Assembly (NCBI RefSeq): GCF_958450345.1
Contig: NC_088782.1
Coordinates: 111,320,358 to 111,384,357 of the forward strand
Length of the DNA stretch: 64,000 nucleotides
From: Calliphora vicina
Taxonomy: Eukaryota > Arthropoda > Insecta > Diptera > Calliphoridae
Direction of reading: 5' to 3'
Each line of letters starts with the position of its first letter. Position 1 is the stretch's first letter. The notes below the pieces were generated by a model. The model did not search any database. It was not told the origin of the DNA and saw nothing but the letters and a program-made list of their open reading frames with translations. Below, piece by piece: positions 1 through 10,800 of the stretch. The position numbers and the translations under genes are program-made.

Positions 1-705
1 TAGAAAAGTTTTGGTCAGAGTCTGACCTCAATTTTTCTATAGAAAAGTTTTGGTCAGAGTCTGATCTCAATTTTTCTATAGAAAAATTTAGGTCAGACTC
101 TGAGCAAAACTTTTCTATAGAAAAATTTAGGTCAGACTCTGAGCAAAACTTTTCTATAGAAAAATTTAGGTCAGACTCTGAGCAAAACTTTTCTATAGAA
201 AAATTTAGGTCAGACTCTGAGCAAAACTTTTCTATAGAAAAATTTAGGTCAGACTTTGAGCAAAACTTTTCTATAGAAAAATTTAGGTCAGACTCTGAGC
301 AAAACTTTTCTATAGAAAAATTTAGGTCAGACTCTGAGCAAAACTTTTCTATAGAAAAATTTAGGTCAGACTCTGAGCAAAACTTTTCTATAGAAAAATT
401 TAGGTCAGACTCTGAGCAAAACTTTTCTATAGAAAAATTTAGGTCAGACTCTGAGCAAAACTTTTCTATAGAAAAATTTAGGTCAGACTCTGAGCAAAAC
501 TTTTCTATAGAAAAATTTAGGTCAGACTCTGAGCAAAACTTTTTTATAGAAAAATTTAGGTCAGACTCTGAGCAAAACTTTTCTATAGAAAAATTTAGGT
601 CAGACTCTGAGCAAAACTTTTCTATAGAAAAATTTAGGTCAGACTCTGAGCAAAACTTTTCTATAGAAAAATTTAGGTCAGACTCTGAGCAAAACTTTTC
701 TATAT
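1..705. repeat. 39-bp alternating-palindrome satellite in a Plp intron (array A)
   Basis: About 18 head-to-tail units of 39 bp, cut by the window edge. Each unit joins a palindrome TTTTCTATAGAAAA to a second imperfect palindrome GTCAGACTCTGAGC. The first two units (1-78) are in the opposite orientation to the rest and carry the perfect form GGTCAGAGTCTGACC. The remaining units are nearly identical, which points to recent amplification. The array sits in the intron before exon A and shares its core with the arrays at 1846-3150 and 47.4-53.2 kb. Confidence 0.93.
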
Positions 706-1610
706 TGAAATATGTTCAGCTTGTTGAAAGTTATTTTAAAAGTTACATTTTTTATTTTTCTCTAATTTAGCTCAATTAGATTTTCAATAAAAACTGCAGA
801 CTATTCAAGATTATAATTAATCTGAATAGTGCTAAACTAATTCAATAATTGTGTGCTTTTAAGCTCTTTTATTATTATTTCTAAAATATTAAGTTTTAAA
901 CGAATTGTATGATCTTTTATTTACTTAATTTTGCATGTTTAATTTTATGACTTTTTTCAATTTGTTTTGGTTAATTTACTAAATATTTATGTTTTTATTT
1001 GATATTTTGCTAATACTCTTATAATTATAAACATTTAAGTTAATACAAATAAATAAATAGATAAATAAACAGAAAAAATACAAAGAATATTAACAACACC
1101 TGCTGTAAATATTTCACACATAATCTTTTCGATATTTGGAGGAAACATTTAAAATTTTCTTTGTTTCATTTTGAATGTAACGAATTCAAGGTTAAAAATA
1201 ATACACACAAAATTTGTTTTCATACAGTAAATGCTCCCTGCCTTTATGGTGGTCTAAAATATTCAAAACATATATAACTAGTAGCCCCTCTATTTATTAC
1301 CAAGGGAATACATTTTCGTTTTTTTAATTTTTCTTTGTCATTTCTTTTATTCTTTCTAAGTTTTAATATTTCTTTCTAATTTTGATTTCATTTAAATATT
1401 TGGTGTTTAAAACTAAAGCACTAACAACAAATTTATTTTTCTTTAACTAACAAAATTTTGTTTTTGCACGCTACAATAAAAAAAACAATCAAAAGTTTTT
1501 AAACTAAATGTAAGTTTAGCCACTAATCGAAATTGTTTTGAAATATGTTTTTATTTTTTTAATGCAAAATGAAATATTTCAAATTGTTTTCTTTCACCAT
1601 TTATCTTTAG
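706..1610 (+). other. Plp intron remainder, AT-rich
   Basis: Unique-looking AT-rich intron sequence with poly-T tracts just before the acceptor at 1610. I see no ORF, RNA gene or terminal repeat in it. Confidence 0.6.
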
Positions 1611-1805
1611 GTTGAGCATTTAGAAACCCAAATACGTGACTTGACCCAAAAGCTGCAAGAATCCACCAGTAAACGTGATAAATTTGAGGTTGAGTTGAAA
1701 GCTTCCATCGATAAGATCTTTGTGTTGCGTGAAATAATATCGGATTTGGAGAACCAGGTGGAAACAAAAGCACTCAATGAACATGTTATGGCGGAAAAGG
1801 TTAAG
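1611..1805 (+). CDS. Plp: Plp coding exon A (first exon visible)
   Basis: The exon has 65 whole codons, acceptor ttatctttag before 1611 and donor gtaagt at 1806, and is phase 0 at both ends. It encodes a charged coiled-coil segment beginning VEHLETQIRDL. Reading on into the intron meets a stop at 1869-1871, so intron retention would truncate the protein. There is no good ATG upstream, so this is an internal exon and not the start of the gene. Confidence 0.88.
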
Positions 1806-4800
1806 GTAAGTAAATTTGCTAGAGTTGTTGGTCCGAGTCTGACTTTGAACCTTTCCTATAGAAAAAGTTGAAGTCAGTGGCTGACTTTGAACTTTTCCTA
1901 TAGAAAAGTTGAAGTCAGTGACTGACTTTGAGCTTTTCCTATAGAAAACTTGAAGTCAGTGACTGACTTTGAACTTTTCCTATAGAAAACTTGAAGTCAG
2001 TGACTGACTTTGAACTTTTCCTATAGAAAACTTGAAGTCAGTGACTGACTTTGAACTTTTCCTATAGAAAACTTGAAGTCAGTGACTGACTTTGAACTTT
2101 TCCTATAGAAAACTTGAAGTCAGTGACTGACTTTGAACTTTTCCTATAGAAAACTTGAAGTCAGTGACTGACTTTGAACTTTTCCTACAGAAAACTTGAA
2201 GTCAGTGACTGACTTTGAACTTTTCCTATAGAAAAGTTGAGGTCAGTGTCTGACTTTGAACTTTTCCTAAATAAAAGTTGAGGTCAGTGGAAAAACTTGA
2301 GGTTAATGTCTGACTTAAATTTTCCTATAGAAATGTTGTGGTCAGTGTCTGACTGAATTTTCTGACTGAGTTTCAGTGTCTGACTTTGAACTTTTCCTAT
2401 AGAAAACTTGAAGTCAGTGACTGACTTTGAACTTTTCCTATAGAAAACTTGAAGTCAGTGACTGACTTTGAACTTTTCCTATAGAAAACTTGAAGTCAGT
2501 GACTGACTTTGAACTTTTCCTATAGAAAACTTGAAGTCAGTGACTGACTTTCACTTATTTCCTATAGAAAAGTTGAAGTCAGTGACTGACTTTCACTTAT
2601 TTCCTATAGAAAAGTTGAAGTCAGTGACTGACTTTCACTTATTTCCTATAGAAAAGTTGAAGTCAGTGACTGACTTTCACTTATTTCCTATAGAAAAGTT
2701 GAAGTCAGTGACTGACTTTCACTTATTTCCTATAGAAAAGTTGAAGTCAGTGACTGACTTTCACTTATTTCCTATAGAATAGTTGAAGTCAGTGACTGAC
2801 TTTCACTTATTTCCTATAGAATAGATGAAGTCAGTGACTGACTTTGACTTATTTCCTATAGAATAGTTGAAGTCAGTGACTGACTTTGACTTATTTCCTA
2901 TAGAAAACTTGAAGTCAGTGACTGACTTTGAACTTTTCCTATAGAAAACTTGAAGTCAGTGACTGACTTTGAACTTTTCCTATAGAAAACTTGAAGTCAG
3001 TGACTGACTTTGAACTTTTCCTATAGAAAACTTGAAGTCAGTGACTGACTTTGAACTTTTCCTATAGAAAACTTAAAGTCAGTGACTGACTTTGGACTTT
3101 TCCTATAGAAAAGTTGAAGTCAGTGACTGATCAGTGTCTGGATCTTATAGAAAAATTATCAGTTTTCTCTTTATGTTCTAAGTTACCAACAATTTGTTAA
3201 CTCTTTCCTATTATTTCTTTCCAGCAATTGGAGGAGTTCGTCAACACACAATCCCGCTCCAATGAAACCCTCCAAAGTGAAGTACAAAGTCTTAAAACCG
3301 AAATCGAACAAAGCTATCAGTTGCGCATCAATCAGCTAGAAGAAAAATTACAAAATATACGTCCCTCTGCCGAACAAAGTATCATTATGGATCAAGTGGT
3401 GGAACAATTGCGTGACATTGAAAATACCCTGGAACAAAAAACCAAAAACTTAGAGGCCATACATTCAAATACAAATTCCTGCAGTTTGAGTATAACCGAA
3501 GATGTTTCAGTGCATGGTGCTGGCAAGGCAACACAATCATTATTAACCACAATAGTAACACCGCCACAGGGTTCACCGGTACATCCATCGCCCAGACAAC
3601 ATTCTCTTACCATGGAGGGTGTACAAAGAGTGGTGGATAAATTGTCTAAACACTCGAGAGTAGAAGAGGCTGCTGTTAAACGTATAAGAGACTTGGAAAT
3701 GCAAATACAACAAATGAGAACAGCATGTGTGGTGAGTACAGAATTTAGAACTTTTTTTAGCTTTAAGGTGAAATTTCTTTAAGGGTAAAAGTCTTGGCTA
3801 TTCGAATTTTAAAATAATGAAAGCTGTTTTTATAGCACAAGCTTTAGCTTTATATGATGCTGTTTAATATTATAAACAGCAGTGATCAATTTAAATTCTC
3901 TGCATCCCCATTATTTTCATTCACAGTCTGTATACAAACAATTGTGTTGGAAACATTTTTAGTATCTCATAGAACTTTGTTTAGTAAGCAGCTAATTTAA
4001 TTTTTGTATTATTTAATTCAATTAATAACAATTCAATAATTTCTTAACAAGTGTGTTTTTGTTAAAGACTTTTTAATGTTTATTTTAACAATCAAACTTC
4101 TTGATAATATTATTATGCATCATGTGAATTCAAACATAATTTAAGTGTTTTTTTCCGAGATCTTGCCTAATGTTGCAAAAACATGTAACTTTCAAAATGA
4201 GCCCGTTCAGGGTAAGTTTAATGATAATTTTCCTTCCTCTTGTACGATAATTCTTAAATATTCAAGTTCAATTCCAAAATTTTATTATTTTAATTATTAT
4301 TAAAGTGTTTTTGAAGGTTTTTTTTTATTTTGTAGACGCAGCTTTTGTTAATGTCAATTGTTTGGTGTTTTTTAAATAGTATAATTGAAATTTGTTTGCC
4401 AAAAATTTTGTTCTTTTTGTTTATTAAGATGTTTTGACATTTACTCATTGAATATTTGTTTAAAATAGCGTCAAATATTCAAAATGCAAATAGGTGTATT
4501 TAAATATGTATTTTCTAATTTTACCTTTAACTTATAAATGACATCAATAAATTAAATTTTAGTGAAAGTGAAAAAAAAATTAGAAAAATATGACAAAATA
4601 GTGAGAAAAACCATTTTTAAAATAATATTCGAAATAGAATGAATAGTATGATGTTGAAAATTGTTAAAGATTTTCTATGTTCATAGAAGATTTTAAATGA
4701 TTTTCTATGTTTATAGAATAGTTTGGGAGTTTTTTTTTAAGTAGTTGTAGTTTTTTCTGGATAATTTTATATGTTTATATTAAGTGTTCGAAGATTTTTT

Positions 4801-7800
4801 ATGTTTATATAAGATTTTGGATTAGTTTTTATGTTTATAGACAATTTTTTGGATGATTTGTATGTTCATAGAAACTAGAGTTGTGCCGCTTTGAACTAAA
4901 ACGGTATTTTTTAGTAATTCGACTACAAAAAAATTACAATAAGTAAGAGAGTTATGTATATACGGTTGTGCCGAATCTTGTATACCCACCATCAATGTGA
5001 AAATACAATATTTTTCTGATATAATCCCTATATGGGGGGGTAGGATCAATTATAGACCAATTTTCACAAAAGTTTGTAGAAAGATTCAGGTTCATATTGG
5101 GTGATTTTTATAATATAAATTTATTCAAAGTATTGGCCATTATTAGCTATGACATTTTGTTATCTTTCTGGCAATATATGAATTCCGCGCCAAAGAACGA
5201 ATCAAGACAATTTCGAATACTCTGTTCTAAAGTGAAGCGTATCCCAAAGAGAGAGTTTTGCATCGATCATAACAAATAGTAGTCGGACGGGGCAAGGGTG
5301 GACAAAAGCGAGTGAAGCAAAACTTCCCAACCACTTCACTTCAAAATCTGGGATTCTTGAGGACCTTGACCACATGCTGGGCATAAGTTGAGGACGGAAC
5401 GGTCTATGCGGGACCAGAAGGCATTAAGCCTGTTGCTCCATCCTGATCTTGGTGTCGATTCGGCAGGTTGGCCGGGCTTCACATATGATCTCTTAGGCTT
5501 CGAGTTATCATAATGGATCCATTTTTCATCGCAAGTTATGATTCGGTGCAAAAATGATTTTCTTTTATAGCGTTCAAGCATCATTTTGTACGTGCAAAAT
5601 CGTCTTTCAAGGTATGGTAGCCAATTTCCCAGCTTTTGGGTGAATCTTGCTGCGTTTTGAAACTGCTGTTTTGAGATTGCTGCTGGAGTAGCTCCCAATG
5701 ATTTTACAAGCTCTTGTTGAGTTTGACAATAATCGTCATGGAATAATGATTCCAATCCTTGAGGCCCAACTATAATATGCATAAGCTAGCTTAAGGTATT
5801 GTCAAAACCGAACGAAAAGTCTGTCAAATTCTTAAGGAAATCCGAAGAAAATTTTAGATGCCCATAATGTACTTACGTGCATTTGCACATTTATGTGCAA
5901 CATGCAATTAAAAAAATACGTATTCCTTATTATTTTATCAAAATAAATTAATTTTCTTCATCCTTTTCATTTATTTCTCTATTTTCTTTGTATAAAATAA
6001 GCAAACAAAATTTTACGAAACTTGACGAAACTCACTTAAGTACATTATAGTTTGTCACATACATTTTATATGTTTCGCACAGTTGCTTAAGCTGACTTAA
6101 GCTAGTGTATGCCTATTATAGTTGGGCCTTTGGTCTTCAAACTTTTTTGGCTGGCCTGTGCGATCATTGTCTTCCGTGTTGTTGTTGTTGTAACAGTTCG
6201 ACTGTGGCCGATAGTTTTTTCGGTTTGTACAGCTGTCGCTGAGTTTGACAATCTTTGACCGAGTATGATTCGGGTCGTTATGAAGCGGAGATCGAATTGT
6301 CGTGGGAAAGATTTGTCTTCGTGTCGTCATCATCTCTCGCACATTGAAACCGATGGAACACATTCACCATAAGCTTCGATGATCAATCAGTGTGCCAACT
6401 TTTGGTGCTTTTTCAAGATTTTTAAAAACATTGAAAAATTCTATATGAAATTAAAAGTCTATCACATTTTTATATAAAAACTTGTACAAAATTTAAATTT
6501 CAAATATAAGTAAGAGAGTTGACATTACATTAACCTAAAAGGGAGACAAATATTACTAGAAAAATTACTTAATTTATGGTTTTGTTAGTTTTTGTTTGGT
6601 ACCATTTAAATGTAATTCTAAGTCTAAAGCTTCTTAACAAATATAGCAAAAATAACAACATAAATTTAAAAATTTTAACTTTATAAAATTTTTTTTAGTA
6701 CCGAATTGTATTGGAAACATAATCTTAAAGCTTATTCAAAATTGTACTAAATTTAATATTTTTTTTTTATTTGGTACTTTTTTAGTACCTATTTATTTTA
6801 AAATCAACAAAATCAATTAATTTCTTAAATATTTCCTATTGAAATGATTGGTCAGTGTCTGACCAAACTTTTTAAAATGTAAATAGCTTTACCGCTATTC
6901 TACAATTTAAATAACGCTTATTTATGAAAATACAAATTTTTGATTTTATTAAAATATAGAGAATTTAAAATGTAAACACCTAAACGACTAATTTTTAATT
7001 TTTGTGAACTTTTTTAATTATTTAAGTCTGCTTGAAATTACCGTTACCGCTAAGCTACCGTTACCGAAATAATCCAAATTCACGTTACCGTTACCTTTTA
7101 ACCATTTCTCGGTAGCCAAGCTTACTTTTTTTTATCGAGGCACTTCATATTATCACCGTTTACATTTTTTAAATTAAAAAGAAAACTATAATAAAATGAC
7201 ACTTTAAGTTATGAAATTTAATATTTAATACAAATCACTGATTTGAAAAAGTGGTTTAATATTGAAAGATATCAGTTACTTGTCAATAATAGTAAAAACA
7301 TTTTCAAATGATTAGTTTCAGATAAATACACATAGATAGAAAACTATCCTGTCAAACCCTAACTCAGTTGTAAAAAATCTGAGTGGTGATTAGTAAAAAA
7401 ACTATATGAAAACAAAAACAATGTGTGATTTTTTCGAGTAATTGTTTTGTTTGAGTTTATTTCTAGTTTCCGCTCTATGTGAATTTCTGTATGCACACTA
7501 CATACAGTGTCTCTCACAAGTATACGAATTTTTTATCTAACAATAGTTACAAAAGGATTTTTTAAAATCTAGGAATAACATTCTATTGCTCTTTATTTTT
7601 TTTAGAAAATAGAAAAAGAAGTTACATAAACCTTTACCACTTCGAAGAAACTGCGATAAAATCCATGAAAGTTCGCTTCAGGTTTCTCACAAAAGTATAG
7701 GCATTTTTTGTTTGAATTTCCGTTTAACATGTTCATTATTATTACCCTATGTTAGGAGTATCTATTGGATTACCATAGTTAGAATGGGAGAACAGTAAAG

Positions 7801-10800
7801 GCGAGAGAACACAGACCTGAACTTCTAGCTCTAAATCCTGCTTACTCTTGCCTTAAGTTAGGTGCTAGAACTGGAGAGGACATGTTAACTTTCCTCTCCA
7901 GTTCTTGCACTGCGATAAGTAACCATTTTTGGGGAGGACCTTCTTTTAATTCAGGTGGCAGCGTTTCAGTTGTCCAAAATTCGCGTATAAGTGGGAGGAG
8001 AATATGTGCACCAAGGGATCAACCTTCAGTAGTTCCGAGGCAATGTTGTCAAGATAGCGGAGTCGATTAAGCCATGTCCGTCTGTCTGTTGAAATCAACT
8101 TTCTGAAGCCCCCAAATAACGTACATGATTCATACATCAATATGTATCTTCCGGCTCGGTTGCTATTTAAAATCGAGAAAATCGGCCACAAATGTCTGAG
8201 ATATAAGGAAAAAACCAGGACAACCTCGATTTTTGACCTATATCTGGATTACTAAGTCATTAATATAGACAATATAGATATCTAATGATAGATATTTCAA
8301 AGACCTTTGCAATGACGAATATAAGACTATAGTAAATTGGACCTACAATGGGTCAAAATCGGAAAAAATATTTGTTAGCTGTTTTTTGTCGCTAATAAGA
8401 CTCCAGGAATCATTGGAGATCCAATCGATTCGCCTCTGCTCTCTGTACCTAATCGTTTCTTCAGCTGCTTTTATGTAGCAGTCATATTTAAATGTGTCGC
8501 CACTTTTAGACTTTGACACGTAAGTCGAGTAGTCCAGAATGATCTTCGTGAAGAACAGCCTGAAATCAATTTCAATTGTTAATGACATGTATTGATAAAT
8601 TTTTAATGTCATCATGTATAAAATCGCGTTTCTTTTCATAGTAAAACAAAATTCGTATACTTATGTGAGGCACTGTATATTGTTTCTATATCGTTGTTGA
8701 TTCTTTTTTTTTTGCATTTACTATATTAAACTATAAATAAATGTTTTTGTGTTTATTTTTTATTATTTAATGTACGGCCTGTTTATAAATTATGCTTTTT
8801 AGACTTAAAAGAAAAAAAATAATAATAATAAATAATATGTATGAAGAGAGAAAATTGGCGGTTGTTTTGTCTATATGGGACGTACTGGTACTAGTAGTTT
8901 TATGATATCAAAATTTAATGTGATGTTTTGTTGATAATTTTCAAATTTACACTTTCATCTAGAGCAAAAGTTCCCAGAGCATTAATTGCGTCATACATAA
9001 AGTGAGGACACAAAGAAAATTTAACAAAAATTTATTATGATAAATACAATTATTTATTAAAGGGCTTGGCTTCTAAGTAATTAGATTTGCAAATGAAAAT
9101 TTCGAAATTCAGTAAACCACTTTTTCGCCATTGAAATTGTAGTTCCAGATGATAACATAGTATTCAATTGTTTCCATTTACTCCTCAAGTCATGCTTTCA
9201 ATGGCTGTCAAACACAAACTAAATGAAGCAGCTTGTTCAAATTTTGACAGGAGCCAACTGACAGATAGATGCCTGTTGACAGGAGCAGTGTTGCCTTTTT
9301 AGTTAAGAGACGGGAAATTTAGTATTTTTTCTCCTTAAAATTATTTCGTGTAGCCACTTCTTATGTTTCTTTTTTTTTCTATTTGCAACATTGTTCTCAG
9401 CGCCCAGTCGTCATTCATCCATATTTTCAGAAATATTATGCGCAAATGTGTGTGTAGTATATTTTCGTAATGGGAACGCATAAAAATATCTTCTGTGTAG
9501 GGATGGATACATTTCCACATTATAATTATGCAGCCAACAGCAACATAAAATTTTAACCCAAATTTGTTGTATTATGAGAAAATTATTTTTTATTCATTTG
9601 AATTTAGCTCGTATTTATTTTAATGGAAATTACACAATAATTATTCCATTCATGTAATGAAATTGTTTATTTTAATTCCGTTGCGTAAATGTGAAAAAAA
9701 GAAAATGTTTCCCTTTAAACAAATGGGATGAAATCTTTTGAAATTTTATAAACACACACAATCGATTTGTTTGTTTTCTGGAATAATGATTTGTTGTTTG
9801 ATATTGGATTTCGTTGAGATTTTATCTTGAAATCGTATTGTAACATTTGTTTTCTATCATGTAACACTTTTAACATTAACACGTTCGTTTTTCTTCTCGT
9901 TTAAATATAAATATTTAGATATTACAACATGATTTTCAAACTCTTAAGAGTTTCAGAAGTTTTAAAGTAAAATTAGTTTAGATCTAAATTAAATTAGAAT
10001 CTCCAGTTTTAAAAGAAAATCCTTTGTATGTGTATGAAACGGGTTTCTTTTGAAAATATATTAAAAAGTTAAATATTAAATATCTTAAATGATATTTTTA
10101 TATTCTTTATAAGGAGTGAGATCGAAAAAATCGTAACATAAATAAATGCTAATAAACAAGTAAGAGTACTATATTCGGCCGTGCCGAATCTTAAATACCC
10201 TCCACCTAAATATGATGGTATAACAACTGAAATAATATACTTAACAATTGTTAGAAAGCCTAGTTTACGCAGAAGATATTTTATTTCAAAAGTACAAAAA
10301 AGTTTTATCTAATTAAGCAATTTATAATTGAAATTCCTATTAGAACGTTTGGATCAAAAATTTTCCTTTTTAACCTCAAGTGAAGAAACAGAGTATAAAA
10401 AAGGGTAGACAAATTTCAAAATATTGGGTTGTTGGACTTATATGGGAGCTATAACCAATTATTGGACCTATCATCGTAAAATTCGATACATCGATTTTTG
10501 TATATATTGAACAAATTTGTTTCGAATTTCAACCTGATAACTATATTTGTAAGAAATTTATAAGGATTTTGGTGATTTTCGGGAGTAGACCTTATATGGG
10601 AGCTATGGTTAAATATGGGCCGATATTCACAAAATCCAGTAGTATGATTGCTGGATAAAAATTACTGATCTGTGCGTAATTTCATTTCAATATCGATTTG
10701 TTTTAAATATTTGTTAAGGTTAATATATTTTTCGGAAATGGGCCTTATAGGGGAGCTATGATTATTTTTCCTGAATTTTGCAATTTGGTAGGAATTTACA

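Larger units (their letters stand above)
7505..8675. mobile_element. TA-flanked Tc1/mariner-type element with composite interior
   Basis: The left end CAGTGTCTCTCACAAGTATA and the right end (inverted) CAGTGCCTCACATAAGTATA are inverted repeats of about 30 bp. TA occurs directly outside both ends (7503-7504 and 8676-8677). The interior is not a transposase. It contains a second, degenerate internal end-like sequence near 7682, an inverted repeat at 7868-7904 (GAACTGGAGAGGACATGTTA and its complement), an INE-1-like segment (8047-8375) and a short retrotransposon-like ORF. It is probably a non-autonomous element that accumulated insertions. Confidence 0.75.

Noticed and set aside
1..705. A CRISPR-like regular repeat
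   Set aside because: Units are contiguous with no variable spacers, and the DNA is from an animal nucleus; it is a tandem satellite.
2531..2782. An 83-codon open frame in the Plp intron
   Set aside because: It arises from the 42-bp satellite variant only; the 41-bp units on both sides break it, and it lies between well defined splice sites.
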